In this document: piece after piece, positions 36,260 through 48,675 of the stretch
Numbering within the stretch: position 1 is the stretch's first letter
How the letters are laid out: the number at the start of each line of letters is the position of its first letter
Source of the DNA: Anastrepha obliqua
Lineage: Eukaryota; Arthropoda; Insecta; Diptera; Tephritidae
Reading direction: 5' to 3'
DNA length: 64,000 nucleotides
NCBI RefSeq assembly: GCF_027943255.1
Contig: NC_072893.1
Span: 101,253,784-101,317,783 of the forward strand
Notes under the pieces: model-generated
Databases searched by the model: none
What the model saw: only the letters and a program-made list of their open reading frames with translations
Told to the model about the DNA's origin: nothing
Made by a program: the position numbers and the translations under genes

Positions 36260-37860
36260 GAGTATTATATATCAAAAGAAGACTAGCTTGACTCTCAACT
36301 ATTGCCATTAAAAGTTTTGACTCATAGAGTGACGTGTAGTCATGTCAGGCTCTGCTCATAATTCGTGTTATTTTAGTAACACTTCATTTTATTTCCAGTA
36401 AGACCAATAATCAATAATTTTTTCTTTATTTTAATAAAATAATACTTTAGTTAGTATTTTAAAACATCGCAAATCTTTCATACAAAAAAATAGTCCTCAT
36501 TAATAGTTGGTTATATGCAATCTTTAGATTTTGGTTCTTCCTCTTCGTGCGTAAGTAATGGCACTTCTTATCCACAATCCTCTTCGGAAAGTGACTTTGA
36601 TGGTTGTATTTGCTCTGATTTAAGCAAAATTGCTCGAAACTTTTCGAGAAAATTGTAAAAGAAAAGCCTTAATGAGAAAATCTTTCTTTTGACATTAAGC
36701 CAATGGTATAATCTAACCAATAAGATTTCGTGCGTGGGCGGCCCTTCGTAACTAGCATTCTGAATATTGTGTACCAGCATTTAAGTGCGGGTTTCAAGTA
36801 GATACCATTTACACTGACTATTCCAAAGCTTTCGCTAAAGTTTCTCATTCTATTTTGCTCTAAAAGCTTGAACATTTTGGCACTCAGATCAAGACGTGTT
36901 TGAGTTAAGTCGATGGATAAATGCTAAGATTTTTTTGTATCGATACCTCTTAAGCAATTGAAATGCATAGGATTCGTTAATTGTATTTAAATTTGAAGAT
37001 ACGAAGAGTGGACTTCAAGAATATAGGTAACAGGTTTTTTGAAAGAATTAAAAATTATTATCATTACAATTAAATAGTTCATGGTGTTTTTTAAGCAGGT
37101 TTCCAGAAGCATTGGATTTTGAGTATTGTGCTGACGAAAATTTCTCAAATGTTTACATTTTGATTCAGAGTGATCTTGGGGCGAACCCACAATACATTAC
37201 TAGGAAACCCTTTTTTTGTCTGATTACTGTTTGAAGAGTGTTTGTCGAACTATTCACGTATTTACATAGCCAAACGGAATTCGTACAAGGTGGCTTCGCT
37301 AAAGCAAAAAGAACATTTACATGCACTTGGTTTTTGAAATTTGGCAGTTTAGTAGTTTGGTTATTTGAATGTCAACATTGCATTAAGAATGTAAGCAAAC
37401 AAATAAAACAACAACAAAGAAGCAGAACACTTCGAGATTAACAGCAGCAAATGCAAAAAAAAAAACAAGGAACTGCTTTGGCGAAGTCACCTCGTGTGGA
37501 TTCCTCTTGATTAATATACTCATGCCTCTTTGTATGGCCCCTCATTTTACGACGTTTCGCTATAATGGCCTTTTTGAAATAAAAAAACACCTTCACTTTA
37601 TCGCGCACATAAAGAATGTATTCTTTTATTCCTGGACCCACATTACCTCATTTTATGGCTGAAGCAAAATCAGAGACTCACCGTTTTTGTACAAAGAGTG
37701 AGATAAATATGTACATAGTGCAGAGGTGTGGCCAAGTTCAAAGCGTTAATCAGCGATGTTAAAGGAACCAGCTGATTCGTTGTCGTAAGCGGGGTTATGA
37801 CAGCGGTTTGTCTACCGGGTCCGACACTCGAAATGTAACCAAATAAAAAGGCCAACCATT
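36260..37860. other. AT-rich intergenic, no supported gene
   Basis: Several open frames of 60-70 codons exist on both strands, but none has recognisable composition or motif. Confidence 0.4.
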
Positions 37861-37869
37861 TAATTTGGA

Positions 37870-39205
37870 AAATAACTTTTATTCAATTCAAAGTAAAAAA
37901 TGTGTGAAAATAATACAAAATTGAGAGTCAATTTACTTTTGCTCGATATACCCATCTTTTGCCTTGACTATAGCCTTGAGACGGTCCAGAAACGAGTCGC
38001 AAGCTGCCCGAATGTGAGTTGCCGGTATTTTGGCCCACTAGCGGACAGTGGCTTTTTTCAGCGCTTTGAGAATCTTTTAGTTCGGATCTGCTCTCCAAAA
38101 TGACCCAAAGAGAATAATCCCCCGCATTCGCCTCTGGTGAATTTGAGAAACATTGTGTGGATGTTATGAAGAACGTGGTTTTTTAGCCATTCTTGGTTCA
38201 CTCGAGCTTTGTAAGACTGTACCGAGTCCTGTTGAAACGTCCGTGGTCTGCCACCGAAATTTTAGTCTACCCACGGTTTGAAAGCAACCTCCAGAATACT
38301 TTCCCGATAATATTACGCACTTACTTTGACGCCAGGCTCGATGAAAACGATTGGAGAGAGGCCATCTGCGGTTACAACGGCCCAAACCATTATCTGAGGC
38401 GGCTGCTTCCTTCTGGTGGCCAATCGATGACTCAAATTTTCATATGAACTGTCGGTCAAATAAACCCTATCGTTTTCGGAGTTCGAACCTTGCTCAATTT
38501 GAAAAGTTTTCTCGTCAGAACACACAATGTTCGGAAATTTACCGCTTTCGACCAAGCGAAGCAACTCCTCGGCTCTCTCAAGTTGATGATAAGTGGTTCA
38601 CTTGGCAGGGCTAGTTTACTGGGGCGGCAGCCCTTGGTCGAGAAAAACCCGAGTCATTCCGGTAACGTAGAACCGGCTGCCATGGGAATGTATATGCTCT
38701 CTCAAGTCTGACTTGTTGCTGCTTTGGTGCGAGATTATGCCCCTTTTGGATCTTGCAAGGCTTGATTTTGAGATTATTTTTCAGTATGCAGCGGATACTA
38801 CGGTCAGATATTTTCAGTTCTTCAGATTTCGCTCAAGTCGCGCCTTCATAGTTTGGACCATTTCACGTGACGTTGCAGTCTTTTGATGACCACCTCCAAG
38901 ACGTTTCGCGATTCTACCAGTATTATTGTAACGAGTAATGGTGCGATAAACAAAAACTTTATTTACTGTAAGGTGCTCGAGCTCACGCACAATCGCTGGT
39001 TGTGATTTTCCAACCAAATATAATGCAATCACACTATTACTTTTGAAATCCATTACTGAATTTCTTTTTTTGCGTTTACTCTCGGCAAAATGCTTCCGCG
39101 CGCGTTTAAACAGTACTCTGGACTATCATTTCGCTAACTATGCACGGACATCAGTTGCGCGAGCGGTCTGAAATTGGTTACACTTCGAGTTCCGGACCCT
39201 GTAAA
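37870..39205 (-). mobile_element. Tc1/mariner-type element with nested retroposon
   Basis: The right end GGACCCTGTA (39195-39204) fits a Tc1/mariner terminus. On the minus strand, from 39053: an HTH region MDFKSNSVIALYLVGKSQPA followed by IVRELEHLTVNKVFVYRTI and GGGHQKTATSREMVQTMKAR. Then, after the nested insertion, LLRLVESGKFPNIVCSDEKT (first catalytic Asp) and QIMVWAVVTADGLSPIVFIE. Downstream the frame shifts and the QQDS/PLDF region is only dimly recognisable (37930-38290). The left terminus was not found. The SDEK box and HTH wording resemble the maT/DD37D-like group, but the catalytic spacing cannot be measured here. Confidence 0.75.
38572..38707 (-). mobile_element. Retroposon insertion with 12-bp target duplication
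   Basis: GCTCTCTCAAGT occurs at 38572-38583 and again at 38696-38707. The 112 bases between them interrupt the transposase reading frame. On the minus strand the insert carries GGCAGCCGGTTCTACGTTAC and CGGAATGACTCGGG, the core of the dispersed retroposon at 39455 and 56410. The 12-bp duplication indicates retrotransposition and dates this insertion after the DNA transposon. Confidence 0.8.
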
Positions 39206-39454
39206 TCATGATCTAAACGTCATCTATGGTCTAAACCACAGACACTGTTGTAAGAGAACTTTCGGAATTGGTGGTAACGCTCTCCAAATACATTGAAAAC
39301 TGCTTTTTTCACTACGACTTTCATATTTCTAATATCAAATCTACATCAAATCTACTACTACACTATATGTTCAAACTAATTCGAATCTCAAGTTACTGAA
39401 CCAAACATTTTATAATTTTCTCCTCAAGTCGGCAGCAGCTGACACTTGCGACAA

Positions 39455-39585
39455 AAACAAAGCCGTTCCCACGACTGTCGGTTCTACGTAACCGGAACGA
39501 CACGGATTTATATTCGGCCAAGGACTGTCACTTCCGCAGTATTCCCCGTATATGTATGGGGAATGTTTATGTTGCTACAAAGAAA
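39455..39585 (+). repeat. Retroposon copy (CGGTTCTACGT...GCTACAA)
   Basis: The core is CGACTGTCGGTTCTACGTAA, then CGGCCAAGGACTGTCACTTC, then a CCCCGTATATGTATGGGG palindrome and GTTGCTACAA. It is shared with 56410-56545 and 57132-57215. No coding capacity; it has the structure of a SINE or of a LINE 3' end. Confidence 0.75.
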
Positions 39586-39589
39586 GAAA

Positions 39590-41686
39590 ATAAAATCTGG
39601 AATATTTTTGTGCTGCAACGCTAGCATTAGGGCCACCGTAACACATATCAAAAGGCAACCACTTAAAATCGCGCTCAGCACAATGTTTCAGGTTAAGCTC
39701 CTACCTTTTTCGTGACATATTCCACATTAGTCCAACTTATGGCACTAATCACTATCCCACTTGCACACTAATCTTGCCCGTTAATCAACTCGTCAGCAAC
39801 CCATTCCCTTTGGTCCGACCCCAACGCAACAGAACGTTTCTTGGGCCAACCCATAGATTATCTCGATGACAATAACACCCAGGTAGGGCTTAGTAATACT
39901 CTGTTCATACATGCACCTTAATTAAGTTTTGAATAGAGTTAACGATTTTCTCACACACTCTCAATTAGCATTCACAGCTGAACAAGTTTTGATTTTGTTT
40001 GTGAAAAATTGGGGAAATATTGTTTTTTATAATACAAATATTGTACTCTTACAGTCAATACAATCGAGTTGTGTTCGAGACTGACTTTAAAAATTTGTCT
40101 TATTTAGGTTCTTCTAGTCTTTCCTTCATTTTCAGGACTTCTGTTCTTCTATATTACTTCACAGGGTATCGTGGCAAACCTGACTCATATTGCCTTAATT
40201 GGGAAATTAGGGAGCGTTTCTAACATTAATTCAATAGAAACTCGAATTTTAACGATTTCATAACGTTTTCTTTATTTACTTGTCAACTTAGTTTTTGTCG
40301 CGACTACTTGATGCACTTTTCTTATTTCTTTATAACATGTTCTTATACAGTAGATATACACTTGAGCTGCACTGCCCAACTTCTTCTAATTTATATTTCA
40401 ATACATAAAATAGAGGTAAAGTTGAATTATATGTATGGTGCAGTAACCGTAAGCTTCTTCCGCTGCAAAGCTACTGGTGTAATTGGCTTAAGTGCAGTCG
40501 AGCGACGATCAAATCATTATATTGTTATATGTATTATCTTCAGCATGGTTCTCCATTGTTTTTTATTAAATTTTCATCCAATTGTAATTTTCAGTATTAT
40601 AACGTTTCAATAAATCACTTTAAGAATAAATACAAATCTATTATTTATAATTAAAACTAACAAAAGTGAATGAAATCATACAATGATTAACACTAAGCTA
40701 ATAGGTTTTCAATCTGGTAAAAACATACCTGTTGGTCATTACATAAGTGCAAAATAAATATTACATTATAAAGAATAAGAGAACGATGACTTATAAACAT
40801 TTAGCATACTTATCTGTACTTAAAAAGCTTATAGTGTTACTTATGGAAACCTAACTATTTTAATTTGTAATATTTTGTATTCAAGTATAAATTTGGGTTA
40901 TAAAATAGAAGGCATTTTGACGCATTTTCATCCCGAATAGAATATAATATGCTCAAAAATAAGTGAAGTAGTAAAAGGCAGTTAGTATGAAATGCCAACG
41001 GACAGCTGATCAATACAAATCAAAAGTTAAAGTTAATGAAATTTTGCTTTTTAAATAGTAGAATCGAGTTAATCTTACTACTACAAATTTAAGAAATTAT
41101 GTAACATTTATAAAATTTCCCTAAGAAATTTGCATCAAAATGCCTTTCCATAATTTATAAAAAAAATTTATTTTATTCACCTCCTTCTAAGTTTGGTAAA
41201 AAAATATACGTAGATATATGATTTTAACATATGGTATTTATGCATCGATAAGAGGCGTAAAAATATACTACATAAATAATATTTGAATATGAATATTATA
41301 TGTACAAGTGTTTATGTTAAACTTTTGTCCGGCAGAAATAATACGAGCCTTCTATTGCTTGCTATAGTACTATTTATATTACTCTCATCGCACCTTAGGC
41401 GAATATTTTAATTTGCTCTATATTTACAACAGGGTCATTCTCTTGACACAAATGACTAATGCGTATAGCATATTGTATAGCAGAATGCTACAATGACCCT
41501 TAAATTTTCACAACTCTTACTGTTGATTTCTTGTATACCCTATCATAACTTAACTAATGAAATACATTTACTATTTCTAAATTGTTAAAGAGCGATGTTT
41601 TTGTTCTTTTAAATATTTAAAAATGAATTAGATGATAGTTGCAGCTTCTGTACTAGTAGTTTTAATAAACTTTACACTCCTTTCAA
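39590..41686. other. AT-rich intergenic downstream of papi
   Basis: No gene is supported. Short frames (for example 40308-40613 plus) lack recognisable motifs. The papi 3' UTR should lie at the upper end. An ATTAAA hexamer on the minus strand occurs only about 20 bases after the stop codon, and no classical AATAAA was found close by. Confidence 0.4.
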
Positions 41687-44659
41687 TCAGTCTCGCTCAA
41701 CCCACTTAGCTAGATTTCTAGCTACAAGCTCTTTATTTATGAAGATGACATTCTGAAAAGGAGTTTAGAAATATATTAGTTAAATATGGTTCTAAAATTT
41801 ATATGACGAAAATTATGAACTTTATATTTTCAGATAATAGGCCGCATTGACTTTTATTTTCGAGATTCGAGAGTAATAATAATATAATAATTCTATACAT
41901 AAATTGGTCCCCTGATTATCATCTGTTCCAAATGATAACTTTGAGATTTTATTTCGAAAGCCCGCTAATAACTGCTAAGCAATTTGCCCATCGTCTTCAT
42001 AACGCCAACTGCCGACAATCGTATTTTGTAAATGTTGTTACTGCACACTTTTAGAAGCGAATAGAATAAAAGCGTTATACACCATGAGACTGGTACGCTA
42101 CCATCGTGGGAACAAAATTATATCTACATATATAAACCTGTATAAATATTGTATAATATACCACAATAATTTTGCAGGCATATTTTGTTTGCGCAAAGGA
42201 CCGCATTTTGACCATTTTCTTACACATTTGTGGACACCTCCTGACAATTTTCAATTTTTCAATTTTAATTTCGTAATTTCGTAATGAAAAACAGCATGCA
42301 ATCTTCACCTTTAAGATTTTGCGAATAACGAACTCTTTTTCGCGTTCGTCTGTCTATCATGGTATTATATATATTATATATAAATGGCGCGTACACACTT
42401 TTTGGGTGTTTGGCCGAGCTCCTCCTCCTATTTGTGGTGTGCGTCTTGATGTTGTTCCACAAATGGAGGGACCTACAGTTTCAAGCCGACTCCGAACCGC
42501 AAATATTTTTATGAGGAGCTTTTTCATGGCAGAAATACACTCGGAGGTTTGCCATTGCCTGCCGAGGGGCGACCGCTATTAGAAAAATGTTTTTCTTAAT
42601 TTTTGGTGTTTCACCGAGATTCGAACCGAGATTCTCTCTGCGAATTCCGAATGGTATTCATCGGTCTTATAATTTTATGCAAAGTAATGTTTTCCAATAT
42701 ACACTTCATATACAAGAGTAAACTATCTTACCATAATATACTTCCATATAATAGTATGTATAATGATGAAAAAGGCAAAATATACAATACTTACATTTGG
42801 ACTTAAGCAAACAAACAAATAAATTTCTGGTATGTTATGACTATTGTATCCCGCTACTTGTGCTTGTAAAACAATTCCTTTGGTTAGTTGACACAAAATG
42901 TCTGCTGCTTCTGACCGAATGGAATCTAGATAAACGAAATGTTATCAATAATATACAATATTCGATATCAATTTACTTATTTCTTAATTTCATACCTATT
43001 GGTTCCACATTAGACAAAATACATTCTGTAGCTTGGAATGGCACAGTCATAAAATCTGATCTAATTTGCCGCAATTCATTGAAATGTACATTCATATAGC
43101 CTCCAAAGTCTAAAAATTTAACCACACAACGTTGCTCATCCTCACAGTCTTGCTCGACGATTTGAACTCTATACCAAATCCCATTTACTGGCAGTACGCA
43201 AACAGCATTAATTTCGATACCTGGAAGCAAAGGTGCTTCACTACCGGTGTAGCTATCATACAAACATTTCTGAAGAACAGCTAGAGAAGGATGTGAGGGA
43301 TGTAAAGGATGTTGTACGAACATATGTGCGCCATTTACGACAGCAGTTACAAGTACATCATTATTAATGCCTTCGATAAGGTTAAGCTGTATTAAAAATT
43401 TAGAGTTACTATTTGCTTTTAGTACTTTTGAAAAGAATATGTGAATAGGAAAAAATACGTTTACTTGCCTGTAGATTAAGTAAACTTTCGGTAGATAAAG
43501 GAACTACAGTTTGAGGAGGGGCAAAGTGTATTCTTTGCATTGTAAAATTAGGGTAGCGTTTTGCGGGCAGGCGCTGTCTTATCATTGCCAAAGCTGATTT
43601 GATTTCGCTCTCAGAGCCCTCAATGGTACATATGCATACGAATTTTCCGGCGTAATTTGTTTTGCTTATAACTACATTTGCTGAGGTTTTAACTTTAATA
43701 TGGTTTATGAATGAATGCTTCCTGCCATATAAATGACCAACAAAACTATTTGGGAAGAAGAACTCGTATGTAGTTTTGGCACGATTTGCTTCAGAACGTG
43801 GCAGGCTTGAGCCTTTTCCCGAATCGCCTGATTGAACGCTACATAAACTCAATGATGGACTAGCAGCATCTACGTCACGCTTGTCATTGTCAGTGGCACC
43901 TATATCTTGACTTGTAGCGTTGACTGTCGCCCCTTCCATACAGTTTTGCTGAAGGATTGGTTGTTGTTCACTTTCCTGCTGTATGATCGATGATGATTGG
44001 TTTGGTTGTTCTTGTTGCTTCCCTTCTTTACTTTCCTTTATAACACTTTCTATTGGTTTTAAATTGTTATTTTCTTCGCTCTCTTTGGTATATTTACTTT
44101 CAAGAAAAGAGTTTTCCGGTGATATTTTTGGTGTGCGAGTAGCCCTAATTACAACAGGAGCATCGTTTTTGCAGTTGACGTTCCGGGAATAAAATGCGAT
44201 TCTTTTATTAAACGAATCTGGCAAATCAATTGGCGATGACAAATTTTCAAAATCTTCGTCAATTGAACGAAGCACCTTATTTTCAGCGTCTTGTATTTTG
44301 CTTTTTAGAACCTCAGAATTAACCTGCTGCTGTTTAACTGGAGATCCCCTGGAATTTTGAACAATTTTTATGGGAGCTGATTTACCAAAAAGTCTAACTG
44401 TTGGGCTCTCCTCCTCGTCTGGATTTTTATTATTTATGTTGACTGAATCACTTGGTAATGGATTTGACTTGCTTCGCGAGCAATTTATATCTATTTTATG
44501 TGTTGGTAATTCGTCTGAAAGTGGTTTATTCAATGTGTCTGGTTGTCCCGCCGATGTATCTCCGATTTCACGGTTTTTATTACGACGCCGATACCAAAAT
44601 ACTCCGAGAATAAATACTACTCCCGGCAACGACATATAGAGAAGTGGACGAGATACCAT
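41687..44659 (-). CDS. papi: Papi-like KH/Tudor protein (TDRKH homologue), 4 coding exons
   Basis: Papi/TDRKH anchors on the mitochondrial outer membrane and binds methylated Piwi proteins, supporting trimming of piRNA 3' ends. Exons that I joined by splice signals and phase: 44659-43469, 43386-42996, 42925-42795 and 41752-41687, giving about 592 residues, close to the fly protein's length. Residues 7-22 are a membrane segment followed by RRRNK. Residues 60-290 are low-complexity, Ser/Asn/Gln-rich. A KH domain lies at about 298-364 (FVGHLYGRKHSFINHI, with GRKH in place of the canonical GxxG). A Tudor domain lies at about 453-520 (GIWYRVQIVEQD, VVKFLDFGGYMNV). The C-terminus is NVIFINKELVARNLAKWVER. 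The ATG at 44659 is the only start placing the membrane anchor at the N-terminus. The first intron has a GC donor. The last intron (1042 bp) holds a SINE. Confidence 0.92.
42362..42662 (-). repeat. tRNA-derived SINE inside the last papi intron
   Basis: Minus-strand order: partial head (GAATACCATTCGGAATTCGC), B box GGTTCGAATCTCGG (42612-42625), body with GCGGTCGCCCCTCGGCAGGC, then GGTCCCTCCATTTGTGG, and the tail CACCCAAAAAGTGTGTACGC followed by (AT)n at 42362-42382. The A-box head is missing, so the copy is 5'-truncated. It is in the same orientation as the host gene. Confidence 0.85.
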
Positions 44660-44664
44660 TTTCG

Positions 44665-45130
44665 TTGAATATTGGAAACTGTAAAAAAGAAGTACATTTT
44701 AAATTTTTTCCTTTTAATATTAATAACAAAAGACATAATCCAAAGGAATAATGTATTGCATGATTTTTTCTTTTTCTTTTTGTAATTTGTTAATTTTTTG
44801 TGAATTATGTACAAAGTTTGGAACTCTGAGGCGCAAATGTGTATGTATGTATAAGGGAGTTAAAAGAGGAAGTATAGATGTGATATTCTCCCAGTCTTTG
44901 TCAAAATTGATTCTAAAATGTTTCTATATTAGAGCCATAAGTCTCATAAGTTTGTCTACACAAAGTTGTTTTGCAATCATTGGCTTTATAAGGAAGAAAA
45001 TTCTCAGAAATGCTCACTGATCTGACGCTTCAGCTTCGAATTATTATTTTGCTGCCTTAGCCTTTTTCTTAATTTTATTGTTGAGACCGGAGACGGTAGA
45101 TTCAGCATTTTTTCGGCAATAACGTATATG
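44665..45130. other. papi 5' flank, no further gene supported
   Basis: This should hold the papi promoter and 5' UTR. I see no clear TATA box, DRE or other core motif that would place the start. Confidence 0.4.
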
Positions 45131-45136
45131 TATAAA

Positions 45137-45405
45137 AGCGACCGCCGTAGCCGAAAGGGTTGGTGCGTGAGTATTATTTGGAAGTGCCCAGGTTCGAATC
45201 TCCGTGCGTGAAACAACTAATGATAGACAGTTTTTTGTAATAGTCGCAAATCAGCAGGCAATTTCTGCCATGAATAACGTTCTCATAAAAAAACATCTGC
45301 CGTTCGGAGTTGAATTGAAACAGTAGGTCCCTCCATTTGTGGAGGAACATCGCCAGACGCTCGCCACAAATAGGAGGAAGAACTCGGCCAAATGCCCAAA
45401 AAGAC
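45137..45405 (+). repeat. Divergent tRNA-derived SINE
   Basis: The head is GCGACCGCCGTAGCCGAAAG with A box TAGCCGAAAGGG and B box GGTTCGAATCTCCG (45192-45205). The body is GTAGGTCCCTCCATTTGTGG and CCACAAATAGGAGGAAGAAC, ending GCCCAAAAAGACATCC. It differs from the 20.6-kb copy by several small deletions. Confidence 0.8.
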
Positions 45406-45409
45406 ATCC

Positions 45410-45538
45410 CTCTTTAATTCACTCACCTAACACCACTTTTCTTCTGATCCTACCCCATGGAAACAGCCTTTTTCCTGGGTAGCACAGCCTTTTTCCAAGC
45501 AACACCGGTTCAAACTCTTCCATTGTTGTCGAACAACA
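45410..45538. repeat. Possible end of a retroposon family
   Basis: CCCCATGGAAACAGCCTTTTTCCTGGGTAGCAC resembles 56165-56215 (GGCTCCCGTAGAAACAGCCTGTTTCGTGGCCC). It is interrupted by the TTAA element that follows: the sequence after that element (46266-46365) ends GCTACAACAACAATAAC, the usual tail of such repeats. Confidence 0.4.
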
Positions 45539-45542
45539 TTAA

Positions 45543-46262
45543 GGGGGGACCCTCATTTAGACGGTCGAAAAATGCATCATTTTTGGGAATTTTTTTCTCA
45601 GGTAAAATAACTTCAAACGTTTTGTAATTCATAAAGTACTTTAATAAATGTCTTGACTGTCTACAAAAATTTTCGGAGAAGAAAAAAAACATTTTAAGTA
45701 TGGAAATATACACCTCGTCCATGGCACCTCATTCTATCTGTGTACATTCTAGCGCTCTGAATTTTTTTCTGAAATAAAAAAACCAAATTTTTTTTAAAAC
45801 TTTAGGATAATACCTTCGATGTGACATTTTGATTTAAAAAAAAAATGTCGAAATTGATATTTTTTACCCAGTTTTATGTTAAAAGTGATTTTTCATGCAT
45901 AAAAATTGACTTTAAAATTACAAAAAAATATGAAAATCTTTTTTTTAAAAAAACACTTAATGTCACATTGAAAACAATTTAATTATCTTTAAAATGAGCT
46001 ATTGTAAAGCCTGATTGGTTCAATACAGCGTTCTCAATTGTGTACACAAAATCGAAAAATGATGTTTCGAGAAAAACGCATTTAAAGTTTTGGATACAGG
46101 CGATCAGGCCACCCGTCGCGTCCTGTTAAAAATTTTGTCACTCCTTCAAAAATACAGATATCGACTTGAAATTTTGAAAGTATATTCTTAAATAGTTGTA
46201 GAATAGATTAAAATTATTTCCAAAAAATCGATTTTTTTGACCCGATAAATGAGGGTCCCCCC
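45543..46262. mobile_element. piggyBac-like MITE in a duplicated TTAA
   Basis: The termini are GGGGGGACCCTCATTTA and its reverse complement TAAATGAGGGTCCCCCC, each directly flanked by TTAA (45539-45542 and 46263-46266). The 720-bp AT-rich interior encodes nothing recognisable. TTAA duplication and G/C-run ends are characteristic of piggyBac-superfamily non-autonomous elements. Confidence 0.85.
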
Positions 46263-46369
46263 TTAAACCGGACCACGCATGTATCCAGCCTGTTTCACTG
46301 TAACGCAATCCTTAAAATGCTTAGAAGACTGCTTTATGTTGCTACAACAACAATAACGACAACACTAAA

Positions 46370-47990
46370 AAACAGCCAAGGTTTATATTCAACCCCATTC
46401 TCTAAGGTTTCTATAAGAAATATTACGATAATACATATTAATAAGTTTTCACTGTCTAGTTATTTATTTTTTAACTTTGATTTCATCATCAAAATTTTTA
46501 ATCCGAATTTTTTTACATTTTTTTGAGTAAGCAGTTTTATAGTCCATAGACTTTAGTACAACAAAATGCAAGTTAGAAATTCGCTCAAAATATTCGTAGA
46601 TGTATGATAATTTTTTCCCCTAGACTACAGTTTATGAAATGTCCACTTACAGATTTAGAATGTATCTCTTCTAATTCTATCTCTTAAATATTTTTTCAAA
46701 TGCTAGACCGGAGCTAACTACGGCGATTTTGTACTTCTAAATTAAGTCATCTAAATCTCTCACCACCAAAAGAGGTGTTATTTAGACTTACCTCTTTAGA
46801 TTTCAAATTCGACAACAAGCTTTCAAAACTTGTATCACTCTTACAATATATACTAATATTCTAAATGTGGTATTTTAATGTTTGACTTTTTCGAAATATT
46901 TTCGTAGTTTAATTGTTCATTTCGTTTGGAGTTTATACTTTCTAAAATAATTGTAAAGAAATAATACATTTTTCCGGCGCAACTAAGGCATATATTAGAT
47001 GTTATACATTTTACTAAGTGCGGCATTTTTTTAGAAGCGTGGCGTGAAAATTCGCAACGAATCATGAACATCACGTGCATTTTGTTAATGTAATCACAAG
47101 TTTTATATTGGGGAAATGTTTTACTAGTCGCCCACAATCTCTACCGCGTTCGCACTATTTTTGTGCAATTGTGTGCTTTACCAACGGAAAATTTAGTTCC
47201 TACTCAGAGAAACGTATTTTTAGATTCGGCATTCAATAAGATGCCAGCGAACAACAAGAAAAACACCATCTGTGCTCGGTGAAGATTTAACTAAATTTGT
47301 TAGCACGCACTTTACAATATCATCAAATAAATTTTGCATATTAAAATCTGTTATCAACATGTTTAAAATATATATTATTATCTCACAAGGATACTCTTCC
47401 TGAAACTTTGATATAATCTTATAAAATTTCGTTACGATAGACTTTAAATTTTAGTCTGAGAGCTATTACGAAACTTATTAAAATGTAATCCCGCAGATAA
47501 TCGCGTCATTAAAATTAATGAAATAATTTTATTGGAACTACTTAAAAAAAATATAAAATATTTAATATCAGTTAATAATATCAATAGCATTGTTTTCTTT
47601 ACATTGCATAAAGTGCAACTCTCTTCGTGTAAGTCACTCACAACACTCCGATAAGCAGATATTAACTAACACCAAAATTCCTAAATACTATTAGAAAAGT
47701 TTACAATTTCTTGGCAACACTCTCCTCTTCTCCTCGTGAGAATGAGCTCGCTCTTTTCTTTCCTCTTCAGCAAAGGAAGACTAGTTGTTGCACAACCTAC
47801 AGATCTGCAAAATCCATATATTCGTGCGTGCATTTTACGTACGTTTTATCAATGAATTACTTTCGTATTACATTTGCTCATGAATTCTATAAAATTAATA
47901 TTTATCGTTTACTATGAAAATCAATACATATGTTTTAATTTATGTAACTGGACTTTCCTCGATATGTGTACCTGAAATGGCACTTCACTG
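46370..47990. other. AT-rich intergenic, no supported gene
   Basis: Only short frames are present, with no domain, RNA gene or terminal repeat. Confidence 0.4.
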
Positions 47991-47995
47991 AACAA

Positions 47996-48120
47996 TGTTG
48001 TTGTTGTTATAACAGCATAAGCATTAGCTATACATTTTTGGAGAATGTTGCTGAACTATCAAGCCTTGGCCGGATTTAAATCCGAGTACTTCCGGCAACG
48101 TAAAACTCATAGTGGTGGGA
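47996..48120 (-). repeat. Retroposon copy, reverse orientation
   Basis: TGTTGTTGTTATAACAGCAT is the (CAA)n tail end on the reverse strand. It is followed by CCTTGGCCGGATTTAAATCC, GAGTACTTCCGGCAACGTAA and TAGTGGTGGGAACC, which match the core of the family at 56410-56545. Confidence 0.7.
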
Positions 48121-48675
48121 ACCAATGAGCAAGATCGAAATGCCCTGTGGCATGCAAATCTAGCACAACTTGTTAATGTTGTTTTCTTGACCGACTAGGT
48201 GGAAAATGAAATGTTTTATAGTATATCTAATATCCCTCCCAAATGTTAGCATAATGACTCAGAGATGTTCTGCAAAAATCAATTGGTATGTCTCCAACAA
48301 GTCCAATGTGGTTTGATTCATTGCCGATATAATATTTGACAGAGCAATGTTTTCTTCAACTGGCACATCCCTGTACCTGTAACTTTTTGATTCGTATTTC
48401 AACAAATCTACATATATACATCTACCTTAATAGCTCTATTAACGCGAATTATTGTGTAATATTGCATGGAAAATCTCATTCAAGTTTTACTAAACTAACT
48501 ACAGTATTTTCGCTGAATTTTCAAATTTTTTGTACAAGCCTTATATAAAGCTCTATATCTTTGGAGTGCAAACAATGACTCCACAAATTATTTTTAAAAA
48601 CTAATAGATGCTGTTTTAGTTGCCATAAAATATTATTTTTGAAATACTGCCGAGGTAATAATGCCAGGTCAGATA

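Noticed and set aside
40308..40613. 101-codon plus-strand frame, possible membrane peptide
   Set aside because: Hydrophobic by virtue of T-rich sequence; no start context, motif or neighbour supports a gene.
42319..42582. 87-codon plus-strand frame within papi
   Set aside because: It translates the antisense of a SINE in the last intron.
43409..43468. Tail ASKRIFSYSHILFKSTKSK as the true C-terminus of papi
   Set aside because: A phase-0 GC-AG intron joins the KH exon to an in-frame Tudor exon, as expected for the family; the tail is intron read-through.
44370..44639. 89-codon plus-strand frame opposite papi exon 1
   Set aside because: It is antisense to a well-supported coding exon and has no domain.
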